This document shows, one piece after another, positions 35,724 to 45,759 of a stretch of DNA of 64,000 nt. Both the position numbers and the translations under genes were made by a program. The first letter of the stretch is position 1. Each line of letters opens with the position of its first letter. Location of the stretch: contig NZ_CP047080.1 in assembly GCF_030408595.1 (NCBI RefSeq), positions 237,831-301,830 of the forward strand. Reading direction: 5' to 3'. This DNA is from Corynebacterium canis. GTDB taxonomy: Bacteria > Actinomycetota > Actinomycetes > Mycobacteriales > Mycobacteriaceae. Below the pieces are notes generated by a model. It was not told the origin of the DNA, did no database searches, and saw only the letters and a list, made by a program, of their open reading frames with translations.

Positions 35724-37403
35724 TTAGAGGCGCTTTAGCTTGAGCCGTCGGTATCGATTCACGGCGGCCATGATCTCTTGGGTGCGCGGCCGTGCGAATA
35801 ATCCGGGATGCCCGTGGAACGGAGAAATCGCGTCCAAGCCGCGTTCCTCGATCTCCCTATCTAGTTCGGACACCAGTTCCCGCAGGGTGCCGTGATCGCA
35901 CATTTCGGCGATGGCATCGAGGGCGTGGGCGATGGCGGTGGTTTGGGCGGCGTCGATAATCTGCGTTAAGGCGCTGAGCTGGATAATCTCCTTGCCGTAG
36001 CGAACCTCGGTGCGCCCCAGCGCCCGTGCGGGCTTCGTCTTGCCGGGTGCGTGCAATGCGGCAGGGACCCGCTCTTCCACGGCGATCGACGTCTCGCTTG
36101 AGCCCTGCGGGGTATCCGCCAATTCGTGCGCGCGTTCGGTTACATCGGTGGGGTGATACTTGTTAAGGGCGATCACCCGATCTGCGACGCCGAAGAACGC
36201 GCTGGAACCGCCCGCGACGAGGATGGTTGATACCCCAAGGGATTCGTATAATGGCCGGACACGCTGCACGAATGGGGTGATTGGCTCTTCGTGTGCCGGG
36301 ATGAGCTGGCTCATGAGTTCATCGCGGATCATAAAGTTTGTCGCGGCGGTGTCTTCATCGATCAATAGCGCGCATGCCCCCGCCTCGACAGCCTCCATGA
36401 GGTTCGCTGCCTGGGACGTAGAGCCGGATGCATTCGTGGTGTAGAACTGGCGTGTGTCCGCGCCTGAGGGCAGGTTATTGATAAACGTGGAGATATCCAC
36501 GCCGGTAACCGCGCGGCCGTCCTCGGCCCGAATCGCGGTGGCGCTCGGGCGCGTAATCACCCATTCGCGGCCATCGCCGGCGATGTGAGGGTAGACACCA
36601 CGTTCGATTGCCCGCAGCAAGGTTGATTTGCCGTGGAAACCCCCGCCGACAATAACGGTAATTCCTTCGGCGATGGCCATGCCCGTGATTGTTCGGCCGC
36701 TTGGCAATTCGAATGATTCTTCGAGCGATGTTGGGCTTTCGAACGGAATTGCGTGTTGCTCTAGCGGGAGATCGGAATCGCCGGATTGGCGGGGCAGAAT
36801 GGACCCATTGCCAATAAACGCGATGAGCCTGCGGGAGGCCAATTCTTTGCGCAACGCCTCCTGATCTCGCAATAATGCGACGTGCGCTGCCAGCTCTTCA
36901 CCGTCGATTTGTTCGTAGAAAAGACTTTGGCGAACGATTTTCGGAAGGGCCGAGGTGAGTAAATATGCGGCCTCGCGTCCCCGAATTCTGCGCCCGCTGG
37001 CAGGAAGCGCGACGGCGATCCTCGCCTCGATCGCTTGGTCGGTAAACTTTACGCTCGTACGTTCTAATACCGCTTGGCCGGGCTGCCCGATGCTGATCGC
37101 CTGAATATCCCGCACTAGGTGCGCAAATCGGCGGGTCAAATAATCGGCCGTGGCTACGCGCCCCACCCGATCCACCAGTAAATCTGGTGGCAGGTTTGCC
37201 GCGGTACGGTCAATAATCACTCGCATCAGCGAAGGCGGAGCGTATGGGTCAGCTTGCACACTATCTATGCGTAATACTATGTCATTTCCCAGGCGATAAT
37301 TGCCGCGCAGGCTTTTATACACGCCGTAGTTTTTCCCATCAAGGGACCGTAATATTTCGGCGAGTGTTGCATTGCGGGCGGAATTGCGAAATGGGCGAGA
37401 CAT
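35724..37403 (-). CDS. Predicted ABC-class ATPase (COG3044 type)
   Basis: 559 residues from the ATG at 37403 (MSRPFRNS); the frame is open 55 codons higher, but that part does not look conserved. Walker A is GGGFHGKST near the middle, Walker B-like CALLIDEDTAATNF, and the family-typical TRPSATAIRAEDGR lies between. This group of soluble ATPases has no membrane partner and no known function. It ends 3 bases from the convergent MFS gene. Confidence 0.8.
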   Translation of the reverse strand: MSRPFRNSARNATLAEILRSLDGKNYGVYKSLRGNYRLGNDIVLRIDSVQADPYAPPSLMRVIIDRTAANLPPDLLVDRVGRVATADYLTRRFAHLVRDIQAISIGQPGQAVLERTSVKFTDQAIEARIAVALPASGRRIRGREAAYLLTSALPKIVRQSLFYEQIDGEELAAHVALLRDQEALRKELASRRLIAFIGNGSILPRQSGDSDLPLEQHAIPFESPTSLEESFELPSGRTITGMAIAEGITVIVGGGFHGKSTLLRAIERGVYPHIAGDGREWVITRPSATAIRAEDGRAVTGVDISTFINNLPSGADTRQFYTTNASGSTSQAANLMEAVEAGACALLIDEDTAATNFMIRDELMSQLIPAHEEPITPFVQRVRPLYESLGVSTILVAGGSSAFFGVADRVIALNKYHPTDVTERAHELADTPQGSSETSIAVEERVPAALHAPGKTKPARALGRTEVRYGKEIIQLSALTQIIDAAQTTAIAHALDAIAEMCDHGTLRELVSELDREIEERGLDAISPFHGHPGLFARPRTQEIMAAVNRYRRLKLKRL

Positions 37404-37607
37404 GTGAATATCGTATAACATCTCCCGCGCGGCTTGGCTGCATCTGAGAGCGCAAGCTATTGGCCCCAATAATTCCGGCGGCACGGCGGGCGAGGTGTTT
37501 GATGGATCAACACATCGATTAGTTTTAACCTTATATGCAGCCGGTATTTTGGTTCGATGCGCGCACACCGTTCACACCGTTGAGGGGCCGAGCGTGCAGG
37601 CGGGCGG

Positions 37608-39317
37608 TTACTTCTTCCCGTGTCGGGCGATCAGCTGGGCTTGTACGTCGCGGCGGCGGATCTTGCCCAGCTGGTCGCGGGGCATTTCGTCGAAGTGGTA
37701 GAACGTGCGCGGCACCTTATAGCGGGTGAGTAGCCCACGGCAGTATTCCTTGAGGCCATCGGGATCTAGGGCACCGCCTTCCACGAGCGTGATGGCTGCG
37801 ACCACGTTTTCGGATCCGTCCTCGCGCGGCATGCCTACCACGGCGGCGTCCTCAACGTCTGGGTGGCTGACCAGCACTTCTTCCACCTCGGCGGGGTAGA
37901 CGTTGAAGCCGCCGGTAATGATCACTTCCTTGATGCGGGCGACCAAGCGGATAAAGCCGTCCGGTTCCATCACGCCCACATCGCCGGTGCGGTACCACCC
38001 GTCGTGGAACGAGTTTTCGGTCGCCTCGGGTTGGTTGAGGTAGCTCTTGAACACCTGCGGCCCCCGCACCAAAACTTCGCCTTCCACGCCGTCCGGCTGG
38101 GTTTCGCTGAGATTTTCGGGGTTGGCGATGCGGATCGAGGTGTCCGGGAAGGGGACTCCCACATAGCCGGGGCGGCGATCCTTGGTCATGGGGTTGCCCA
38201 CGATAATGGGGGAGGTTTCGGTCAGCCCATAGCCTTCCACCAGCAGGCCCCCAGTAATATTCTCCCAACGTTCGACGGTACGAACGGGAAGAGTCGAGGC
38301 GCCGGAGAATGCGTTACGCACGCCGGAGACGTTGATGCCCTGCTCTGTCGCGGCGTCGACAATCTTTTCGTACAACGTCGGCACGCCGGGCACCCACGTC
38401 GGGGTACGCTTCTTCATTATTTCCATGATGAGCTTCAGGTCCGGCGCAGGTAGCAGCATGATTTCGGCCCCAACATAGACGCCGAGGGTGGCCACCATCG
38501 TAAGCCCGTAGGCGTGGAACATGGGGAGCGCTCCGAGCATGCGTTCGTTTTGGTCGCCAAGCCCGGGGACCCACGCCTTGCCCTGTAGGAGATTCGCAAA
38601 CAAGTTTCCGTGGCTGAGTTGTGCGCCCTTCGGCGTGCCCGTGGTGCCCGAGGTGTACAGGATAAGCGCAATGCTATCGCGGGTGACGGTTTCGCTGGAC
38701 ACAATATCGTGCCCGTCGCCGCCAATAGCCGAACTAATGAGCGTTTCCCACGGCACGGAGTTAGGGGCGGGGGCGGTGAGCTTGGCGCGCGTTTTGAGCA
38801 GCGAGGGCAGCGGAATTTTCAGCGCCAGCTGCTTCATGCGCGGCATGGCGGTGATCATATTCACGGCGACGATGGTTTCCAGGCTCGTGGTGTCGCGCAG
38901 GCGTTCCAAAGTGGGGGTGGCTTTGTCCCAGCAGATAGCCACGCGCGCCCCGTGGTCCGCAAATGGGTGTTCGAGTTCGTGCGTGGTGTAAAGCGGGTTG
39001 TGTTCCACCACAATCGCGCCGAGTTTCAGCACCGCGTAGAAGGCGATGAGGTGCTGCGGGCAGTTCGGCAGCATGATGGCCACGCGGTCTCCGGGGCGCA
39101 CTCCGAAGGCTTTCAGGCCAGCGGCGGCACTTCGCACGTGCCGGTCCATTTCCGCATATGTTTGCGTACGCCCGAAGAAGTAGGTTGCGGTTTTGTCGGC
39201 GTTTACGGCGAGGTTGTTATCGTAAATATCCAGCAGCGTGGTTTCGCCGTAGTCCAAGGTGTGGGGCGTCCATGCAGCGTAGTGCTCGAGCCATGCCTTT
39301 GTTTCGGATGCCGACAT
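37608..39317 (-). CDS. fadD: Long-chain fatty acid-CoA ligase FadD
   Basis: 569 residues, ANL superfamily. AMP-binding motif LYTSGTTGTPKGAQLSH, then EGYGLTETSP, YRTGDVG, and the C-terminal RIKEVIITGGFNVYPAE and QLGKIRRR with the catalytic Lys. It activates fatty acids to acyl-CoA for degradation or lipid building. It diverges from mshA over a 132-base gap. The high-GC, conserved sequence marks the return to core genes after the accessory region. Confidence 0.9.
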   Translation of the reverse strand: MSASETKAWLEHYAAWTPHTLDYGETTLLDIYDNNLAVNADKTATYFFGRTQTYAEMDRHVRSAAAGLKAFGVRPGDRVAIMLPNCPQHLIAFYAVLKLGAIVVEHNPLYTTHELEHPFADHGARVAICWDKATPTLERLRDTTSLETIVAVNMITAMPRMKQLALKIPLPSLLKTRAKLTAPAPNSVPWETLISSAIGGDGHDIVSSETVTRDSIALILYTSGTTGTPKGAQLSHGNLFANLLQGKAWVPGLGDQNERMLGALPMFHAYGLTMVATLGVYVGAEIMLLPAPDLKLIMEIMKKRTPTWVPGVPTLYEKIVDAATEQGINVSGVRNAFSGASTLPVRTVERWENITGGLLVEGYGLTETSPIIVGNPMTKDRRPGYVGVPFPDTSIRIANPENLSETQPDGVEGEVLVRGPQVFKSYLNQPEATENSFHDGWYRTGDVGVMEPDGFIRLVARIKEVIITGGFNVYPAEVEEVLVSHPDVEDAAVVGMPREDGSENVVAAITLVEGGALDPDGLKEYCRGLLTRYKVPRTFYHFDEMPRDQLGKIRRRDVQAQLIARHGKK

Positions 39318-39449
39318 CTACCGTGTCCCTTCGTTGAGCCTGGCAAGTTACCCAGACGTAACTTCATTTAGATTAATTCAGTCTTACCATGAGCTTATTG
39401 TGCACGTCGCGGCAGGGTGGGACGGAGTTGCACAACTAGACTCGTATCC

Positions 39450-40712
39450 ATGCGCATCGCGATGATCTCTATGCATACCTCTCCATTACAGCAGCCCGGA
39501 ACGGGCGATGCGGGCGGAATGAATGTATATATTTATTCCACTGCGCGTGAGTTGGCCCGGCAGGGGGTGCAAGTGGATGTGTATACCCGGGCGACGCGTC
39601 CCAGTCAGGGGGAAGTGGTTCATGTGGCGCCGAATTTCCGCGTGATCAATATTGTGTCCGGCCCGTTCGAGGGTCTTGAAAAGGAGGCCCTACCCACGCA
39701 GCTCGCGGCGTTTGCAGGCGGAATCCTGGTGTATGCGCGGTGCAACCAATTGAGTTACGACGCCCTGCACTCCCACTATTGGCTGTCCGGCCAGGTGGCA
39801 TGGTTGTTGCGCGACCTATGGGAGATTCCTTTGGTGCATACCGCGCATACATTGGCGGCGGTGAAAAACGCGTATCGGGCTGATGATGATTCTGTGGAAT
39901 CGGAGGCGCGCCGGATCTGCGAGCAGCAATTGGTGGATAATGCGGATGCCTTGGTGGTGAATACCCAGGAGGAGTCCTTCGACCTGCAGCGGCATTACGA
40001 TGCCCGATCGGACAAGATCATCGTGGTGCAACCGGGCGCGAATGTGGATTTGTTCCAGCCGGGTAGTGATCGAGCCACGGAGAGCGCCCGCCGCGAATTG
40101 GGCATCCCATTGGATTCCAAGGTGGTTGTGTTTGTGGGTCGGCTGCAAACGTTTAAGGGCCCGCAGGTGCTGATCAAGGCCACCGCCGAGCTGTTCCGCC
40201 GCGATCCGAACAGGAATTTGCGTGTGATCATTTGCGGTGGGCCTTCCGGCCCGCACGCTACCCCGGAGACCTATCAAGAGTTGGCGCGGGAGTTGGGGGT
40301 GGCCCGCCGCGTGCGCTTTATGGATCCGCGCCCGCCGGAGGAATTGGTGATGCTGTATCGGGCGGCCGATATTGTTGCGGTACCCAGCTATAACGAGTCT
40401 TTCGGGCTGGTCGCTATCGAGGCGCAGGCGACTGGAACGCCCGTGGTGGCGGCCCGCGTGGGTGGCTTGCCTATCGCCGTGGCGGAGGGGGAGACGGGGT
40501 TATTGGTGGAATCGCACGATCCGCTGGATTGGGCGGACGCCTTGGCGCAGCTGCTCGATGACAATGACACTCGCATTCGAATGGGTCAGGACGCCGTGGA
40601 GCATGCGCGGAGGTTTTCGTGGACTGCCACCGCAAGCAACCTGCTTTCCTGTTATACGCAGGTAGTCAGCGAGGCGCCGGATAGTTGTTTTGACCGCCAA
40701 GCTCGCGGTTAG
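39450..40712 (+). CDS. mshA: D-inositol-3-phosphate glycosyltransferase MshA
   Basis: MshA joins GlcNAc from UDP-GlcNAc to 1L-myo-inositol-1-phosphate, the first step to mycothiol, the main thiol of actinobacteria. 420 residues, GT4 family, two Rossmann domains: [20 protein letters not shown] binds donor and acceptor, and [20 protein letters not shown] holds the Glu motif. The ATG at 39450 matches the conserved [12 protein letters not shown] start; the frame is open 11 codons upstream. It lies 45 bases before gpmA. Confidence 0.95.
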   Translation: MRIAMISMHTSPLQQPGTGDAGGMNVYIYSTARELARQGVQVDVYTRATRPSQGEVVHVAPNFRVINIVSGPFEGLEKEALPTQLAAFAGGILVYARCNQLSYDALHSHYWLSGQVAWLLRDLWEIPLVHTAHTLAAVKNAYRADDDSVESEARRICEQQLVDNADALVVNTQEESFDLQRHYDARSDKIIVVQPGANVDLFQPGSDRATESARRELGIPLDSKVVVFVGRLQTFKGPQVLIKATAELFRRDPNRNLRVIICGGPSGPHATPETYQELARELGVARRVRFMDPRPPEELVMLYRAADIVAVPSYNESFGLVAIEAQATGTPVVAARVGGLPIAVAEGETGLLVESHDPLDWADALAQLLDDNDTRIRMGQDAVEHARRFSWTATASNLLSCYTQVVSEAPDSCFDRQARG

Positions 40713-40757
40713 GCAACTTTCCGACGCGTTTGTCTGGGAAGTGGCAGAATCGGACTT

Positions 40758-41504
40758 ATGACTACTGGAAAGCTAATTCTCCTGCGCCATGGTCAGAGCG
40801 AATGGAACGCCTCCAACCAGTTCACTGGTTGGGTTGACGTCGCTTTGACCGAGAAGGGGGAGGCCGAAGCGAAGCGCGGTGGCGAACTGCTGCGCGAAGC
40901 GAATCTCCTTCCTGATGTTCTGTACACCTCGCTGCTGCGCCGCGCTATCTGCACCGCGCACATCGCCCTCGACACCGCCGACCTGCTGTGGATCCCCGTG
41001 GTTCGGGACTGGCGTTTGAACGAACGCCACTACGGTGCGCTGCAGGGCCTGAACAAGGCTGAGACCAAGGCCAAGTACGGCGATGATCAGTTCATGGCGT
41101 GGCGTCGTTCCTATGACACCCCGCCACCGCCATTGGAAGAGGACAACGAGTACAGCCAGGCGCACGACCCGCGTTACGCCGACCTGGATAAGGTGCCGGA
41201 CACGGAATGCCTGCTGGACGTGGTAAAACGCTTCATTCCGTACTATGAAGAGGAAATCTTGCCGCGCGTGCTTCGTGGCGAGACCGTCTTGATCGCCGCC
41301 CACGGCAATTCGCTGCGCGCGCTGGTGAAGTATCTGGATAATATTTCGGACGAGGACATTGCCAACCTGAATATTCCGACGGGTATCCCGCTGGTCTACG
41401 AGTTGGATGCGGATGGCAAGGTGCTGAACCCGGGTGGTACCTACCTGGATCCGGAGGCCGCCGCCGCTGGTGCCGCCGCTGTCGCTGCTCAGGGCAACAA
41501 GTAG
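40758..41504 (+). CDS. gpmA: 2,3-bisphosphoglycerate-dependent phosphoglycerate mutase
   Basis: Interconverts 3- and 2-phosphoglycerate in glycolysis. 248 residues with the phospho-His motif [10 protein letters not shown] (His11) and the second His in [11 protein letters not shown]. The C-terminus is Ala-rich. The family and length are standard. The stop is 2 bases before senX3, the order usual for mycobacteria and corynebacteria. Confidence 0.96.
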   Translation: MTTGKLILLRHGQSEWNASNQFTGWVDVALTEKGEAEAKRGGELLREANLLPDVLYTSLLRRAICTAHIALDTADLLWIPVVRDWRLNERHYGALQGLNKAETKAKYGDDQFMAWRRSYDTPPPPLEEDNEYSQAHDPRYADLDKVPDTECLLDVVKRFIPYYEEEILPRVLRGETVLIAAHGNSLRALVKYLDNISDEDIANLNIPTGIPLVYELDADGKVLNPGGTYLDPEAAAAGAAAVAAQGNK

Positions 41505-41506
41505 GC

Positions 41507-42709
41507 GTGCTGTATTTTTTCCTTGGCATAGCCTGCACGGTTTTTGCCTGGGCGATGTACCGTTGGCTCCTGCGTGGGATCCGACGGCGCATCCTCCGCC
41601 GCCGCAAGGCGGCAACCCTGGCGGTCAATCAGATTAATACTGTGAGCCAGGTGCTTCACCTTGCGGTTCAAGGCTCGCCCACCGGGGTGACCGTCTTGGA
41701 CCGCAACGGTGACGTGATCTTGTCGAATGCCCGGGCCCACGACATGGGGATTGTGCACGAACGCACCATTAATCCCGATGTGTGGGCGGAGGCCCTCAAG
41801 GTGCATGAGGATCACGAATCGCGAACGCTCCCCATGGAGATCCCGCGACGCAAGGGGGCAACGCAGGTCACCGCCGTGCAGGCCGTGATCCAGCAGTTAA
41901 GTCCGGTGGATTCCCGATTCGTGGTGGTGTACGCGACGGATGAATCGGAAAATGTGCGCATGGAGTCCGCTCGGCGGGACTTTGTGGCAAATGTCTCCCA
42001 CGAATTAAAAACCCCCGTTGGTGGTATGGCGCTGCTCGCCGAGGCCCTTATTGAATCCAAGGATGATCCCGAAACGGTCGAGCATTTCAGCCAACGCTTG
42101 GTTAAGGAAGCGCATCGCCTGGCGGATATGATCACGGAGCTTATTTCGTTGTCCAAGCTGCAGGGCGCGGAGGCGCTGCCTAATTTGCAGCAGGTTTCGG
42201 TCGACGAGGTTATCGATGAGGCCATCGCGCGCAACCAGCTTTCGGCGGAGGCGGCGGAGATCACCATTACGCGGGACCAGCCGGGCGGGCTGACCGTCAA
42301 TGGCGATAAAAACCTGCTGGTTACGGCGGTGGCAAACCTTATCGGAAACGCCGTGAACTATTCGCCGCATGCGACGCCGGTGGCGGTGACCCAGGAGCTT
42401 GTGGATGAAGATACGGTGTGGATCCAGGTGGCCGACCGCGGCATCGGGATTGCGCCGGAGCACCAGCAGCGGGTGTTCGAGCGCTTCTTTAGGGTGGATA
42501 AGGCGCGCTCACGTTCCACCGGGGGAACCGGCCTGGGCCTAGCCATTGTCAAGCACGTGGCGGCGAACCATGGGGGATCGATTTCATTGTGGTCACGCCT
42601 GGGATATGGCTCCACGTTTACGCTCGAACTCCCGCTCTACCAGCCGGAAACGCGGACTATAATAGCCGATAACCTAGCGGACGATTTGACCCTTCCGGAA
42701 CCAGGATAA
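41507..42709 (+). CDS. senX3: Sensor histidine kinase SenX3 (phosphate response)
   Basis: 400 residues. One N-terminal helix, a PAS-like domain (about 50-145), the dimerization H-box VSHELKTPVGG (His165) and an ATPase domain with NLIGNAVNYS and GGTGLGLAIVKH. It pairs with RegX3, whose gene starts 2 bases later, to sense low phosphate in related organisms. The GTG at 41507 was chosen because it begins just before the membrane helix. Named from motifs and the gpmA-senX3-regX3 order. Confidence 0.93.
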   Translation: MLYFFLGIACTVFAWAMYRWLLRGIRRRILRRRKAATLAVNQINTVSQVLHLAVQGSPTGVTVLDRNGDVILSNARAHDMGIVHERTINPDVWAEALKVHEDHESRTLPMEIPRRKGATQVTAVQAVIQQLSPVDSRFVVVYATDESENVRMESARRDFVANVSHELKTPVGGMALLAEALIESKDDPETVEHFSQRLVKEAHRLADMITELISLSKLQGAEALPNLQQVSVDEVIDEAIARNQLSAEAAEITITRDQPGGLTVNGDKNLLVTAVANLIGNAVNYSPHATPVAVTQELVDEDTVWIQVADRGIGIAPEHQQRVFERFFRVDKARSRSTGGTGLGLAIVKHVAANHGGSISLWSRLGYGSTFTLELPLYQPETRTIIADNLADDLTLPEPG

Positions 42710-42711
42710 CT

Positions 42712-43395
42712 ATGACTCGAATTTTGCTTGTGGAAGATGAGGAATCCTTAGCGGAGCCGTTGGCTTTTCTGCTTGGCAAGGAAGGATTCGACGTCGTGTG
42801 GGCGGCGGACGGCGCACAAGCATTGGTGGAATTCGAGGCGCACGACATTGATATCGTCCTGCTTGATCTGATGCTGCCGGGCATGTCGGGCACGGAGGTG
42901 TGCAAACAGCTGCGAGCAATCTCAAGCGTGCCTGTGATTATGGTGACGGCGCGGGATTCGGAGATAGATAAGGTCGTCGGCCTAGAGCTCGGCGCAGACG
43001 ACTATGTGACCAAGCCGTATTCTTCCCGGGAGCTTATCGCGCGCATCCGGGCGGTGCTCCGCCGAGGCGGGGATACCGAGGAGATCCCGGCGCAGAACGT
43101 GTTGGATGGCGGCCGCGTGCGCATGGATGTCGAACGACACACCGTAACCGTCGCGGGTACCCCCGTGAATTTACCCCTGAAAGAGTTCGATCTTCTGGAA
43201 TACTTATTGCGGAACGCGGGCCGGGTGCTTACCCGTGGCCAGCTCATCGATCGCGTGTGGGGAGCGGACTACGTTGGCGACACCAAGACGCTGGATGTGC
43301 ACGTGAAAAGGCTGCGTTCCAAGATCGAGGAGGAGCCCTCGCGTCCGCGACATTTGATTACTGTACGGGGACTTGGTTACAAATTTGAAGCCTAA
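42712..43395 (+). CDS. regX3: Response regulator RegX3
   Basis: 227 residues, OmpR/PhoB type: receiver domain with phospho-acceptor Asp52 in LLDLMLPGMSG, Lys in TKPYSSREL, then a winged-helix domain ending VDV-type HVKRLRSKIE and ITVRGLGYKFE. Partner of SenX3 in phosphate-starvation control. The gene is followed by 525 bases without a clear gene. Confidence 0.95.
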   Translation: MTRILLVEDEESLAEPLAFLLGKEGFDVVWAADGAQALVEFEAHDIDIVLLDLMLPGMSGTEVCKQLRAISSVPVIMVTARDSEIDKVVGLELGADDYVTKPYSSRELIARIRAVLRRGGDTEEIPAQNVLDGGRVRMDVERHTVTVAGTPVNLPLKEFDLLEYLLRNAGRVLTRGQLIDRVWGADYVGDTKTLDVHVKRLRSKIEEEPSRPRHLITVRGLGYKFEA

Positions 43396-43920
43396 GGTTC
43401 GGGCATTCTCTTAAGGTGTGCTCAGGGGCATTCTGTACACTAAAATCCCTGCACGACGGTTGTGCACGAGGCTTTTATAAACTCCTGAATGCAGTTGAAA
43501 ACTTGCAGCGTATGCGGCGTTTATAGGGCGGATTCACGGGCCCTGGCAAGCTTCGTCGAGGGGATTTTGTAGAGCATTCTCTAGGTGTGATTTCCGGCGG
43601 TAACGGTGGGGGTCCGCCATTCTCATTTGGGGCTTGGCGCTGTCATGTCCACAGCTCAGGGCGTGTTTGCTGCACTCTTGCTATCTGTCCAGGGGTGGGG
43701 GTGGGTGTTCCACTATCTAATATTTTGTATAGCCTATTACTTCTACAGGTATCCGTTCTTTATCTCCATTGGATCGCGGCAAATATGAACGCCGTTTTGT
43801 TGTGTCACAATAGTGTAATTACAAGATCATGTAGCACGCGATCCATTTTAATAAATACACAATCGAGTCCCCAATATTTTGAGCGTCTCAATGATGCTTA
43901 GGGGGCAAATGGAGTCAACC
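43396..43920. other. Long intergenic region after regX3; possible small membrane ORF
   Basis: 525 bases, AT-richer than the flanks. The only frame worth noting runs from ATG 43644 to 43787 and would give 47 residues, half of them hydrophobic or aromatic (one predicted helix). It has no clear ribosome site, so I do not call a gene. No terminator with a T run is seen after regX3. Confidence 0.35.
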
Positions 43921-44790
43921 TTATGGACGCTTGAGATTTGCCTGAGTGGCTGGATGGATACTTAAAATGCCGGGTTGATTTACCTCGGAACGGGCTTTGC
44001 AATGCGCCGCCAAGACTTCGTATGGGGCGTCCCCCATCAGGACCCGCAACTCGTGTTCATGCGATACCCAAACAGGGTCGGGGGCGTCGTGGCAAGTCGG
44101 TGCGGTGGTGCAATACCAATCGAAATCCTCGCCACCATTACCCCACCCGCGACGGTCATATTCGGTGATCGTGGTGCGTAGTATTTCCACCCCATCGGGG
44201 CGTTCTTCATAGGCCTCCAGGCGCCGCAAGGGGAGCTGCCAACACACCTCCGGTTTCACCACGGTAAGGTCCTCACCTGCGAAAACTCCCCATTGGTGGA
44301 GCGCGCAACCCGCGCCCGTCGGCCACCCTGGGCGGTTGGCAAAGATGCATGCGCCGTCGACAAGCGTCGTTTTTAATGCGGGCTCGGGGTTGCCGTCATC
44401 GTCGTCTAATTCGTCCCATTCCAGCCAGGGTTCGAGCACGTCCCAATCATTGACGTCGGCTGGACGGTGCTGCCAGAAACGTGCCGGCATACGGGACACG
44501 GCGTCGACAAGCTGCTCACGATCTTCCTCATCGCAAATAAATGCACCATGGATGCAGCAACCCACAGTATGATTAGAAGCGTCGATGCCTTGGCAAGTTG
44601 TGCCAAATCCACAACGCCAATGGGATTCTAACCATGTCAAATCACAAGAGAAAATATGTAATGGGTCCTCGGGATTGGTAAATTCAAACCAGTCCCGAGG
44701 AAAATCTGGCGCTAATTCGGCCCCAGATCGAATTGATGCAGCAGCAGGAGAGGTTGAAGGAAAACCAAGATTAATTGAGCGTTGATTCAC
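43921..44790 (-). CDS. Conserved actinobacterial Cys-rich protein of unknown function
   Basis: About 289 residues from the GTG at 44790; an ATG at 44859 would overlap the divergent ppx gene. The protein has several paired Cys: [22 protein letters not shown], CxxH-like GAGCALHQW and YCTTAPTCH, so it may bind a metal or a cluster. It resembles proteins found beside ppx in other actinobacteria. Acidic and Trp-rich, without membrane segments. Function unknown. Confidence 0.65.
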   Translation of the reverse strand: MNQRSINLGFPSTSPAAASIRSGAELAPDFPRDWFEFTNPEDPLHIFSCDLTWLESHWRCGFGTTCQGIDASNHTVGCCIHGAFICDEEDREQLVDAVSRMPARFWQHRPADVNDWDVLEPWLEWDELDDDDGNPEPALKTTLVDGACIFANRPGWPTGAGCALHQWGVFAGEDLTVVKPEVCWQLPLRRLEAYEERPDGVEILRTTITEYDRRGWGNGGEDFDWYCTTAPTCHDAPDPVWVSHEHELRVLMGDAPYEVLAAHCKARSEVNQPGILSIHPATQANLKRP

Positions 44791-44824
44791 ACTTGGTAAC
44801 GGTAGACCGTCTACCCTTAGTCGT

Positions 44825-45754
44825 GTGAGATTAGGTGTATTGGATGTGGGCAGTAACACGGTTCACTTGGTGGCTGTGGACGCCCGCCAAGGCGGGCACC
44901 CGACCCCGATGAGTGATTGGAAGACGAGCTTGCGGCTGGTTGAACACCTCGACGGCGACGGTGCCATTGATGAGAAAGGAAGGAAGAAGCTGATCAAGGC
45001 CGTAGCGGAAGCAAAGGATCTTGCCGAGACTCTCGGTTGTGGGGACCTTATGCCCTTTGCAACGTCTGCGATCCGCTCTGCTGCTAATAGTGAAGCGATC
45101 CTAGACTCGGTAGAAACAGACACCGGGATTCGCCTCGAGGTGCTCTCAGGCAAAGACGAAGCCCGGCTTACTTTCCTTGCGGTCCGCCGATGGTACGGCT
45201 GGTCCGCAGGCCGCATCACTAACCTCGATATTGGTGGTGGATCACTTGAGCTTTCCACAGGTGCAGATGAAGAACCTGATGCCGCATTCTCACTTGACCT
45301 CGGCGCGGGACGGCTTACCCACCAGTGGTTTGATACTGACCCGCCGGAACGAAAAAAGGTCAATATTCTCCGGGATTACATCGACGCTGAATTAGTAGAA
45401 GCGTCGCGTGCGATCCGAACCTGCGGTGTGAGCGATCTCGCCGTGGGTACTTCAAAGACTTTTCGTACATTAGCCAGGCTCACGGGTGCCGCACCGTCAT
45501 CCGCCGGGCCGCGAGTTACCCGCACCCTTACCGCTCCGGGTTTGCGCCAGCTCATCGCTTTTATTTCCCGCATGACTGCCGCGGATCGTGCCGAGCTTGA
45601 GGGCGTGAGCGCTGACCGTTCCCACCAGATAGTCGCAGGTGCGCTGGTGGCGGAAGCAGCTATGCGGGCATTAGGTTTGGAACAACTACAAATTTGTCCT
45701 TGGGCATTGCGTGAAGGCGTTATCCTGCGCCGTATCGACAAGGGATTGGACTAG
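44825..45754 (+). CDS. ppx: Ppx/GppA family exopolyphosphatase
   Basis: 309 residues of the short actinobacterial Ppx type. The N-terminal phosphate-1 motif [22 protein letters not shown] and the IGGGSLEL motif mark the sugar-kinase/Hsp70-like fold that removes terminal phosphate from polyphosphate or pppGpp. GTG start at 44825. It is 5 bases from the next gene and 34 from the divergent Cys-rich protein. Location near senX3-regX3 fits phosphate metabolism. Confidence 0.92.
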   Translation: MRLGVLDVGSNTVHLVAVDARQGGHPTPMSDWKTSLRLVEHLDGDGAIDEKGRKKLIKAVAEAKDLAETLGCGDLMPFATSAIRSAANSEAILDSVETDTGIRLEVLSGKDEARLTFLAVRRWYGWSAGRITNLDIGGGSLELSTGADEEPDAAFSLDLGAGRLTHQWFDTDPPERKKVNILRDYIDAELVEASRAIRTCGVSDLAVGTSKTFRTLARLTGAAPSSAGPRVTRTLTAPGLRQLIAFISRMTAADRAELEGVSADRSHQIVAGALVAEAAMRALGLEQLQICPWALREGVILRRIDKGLD

Positions 45755-45759
45755 GAATC

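Noticed and set aside
43606..43788. Small membrane protein gene after regX3
   Set aside because: Hydrophobic but without a clear ribosome site or known relative; kept only as a note on the intergenic region.
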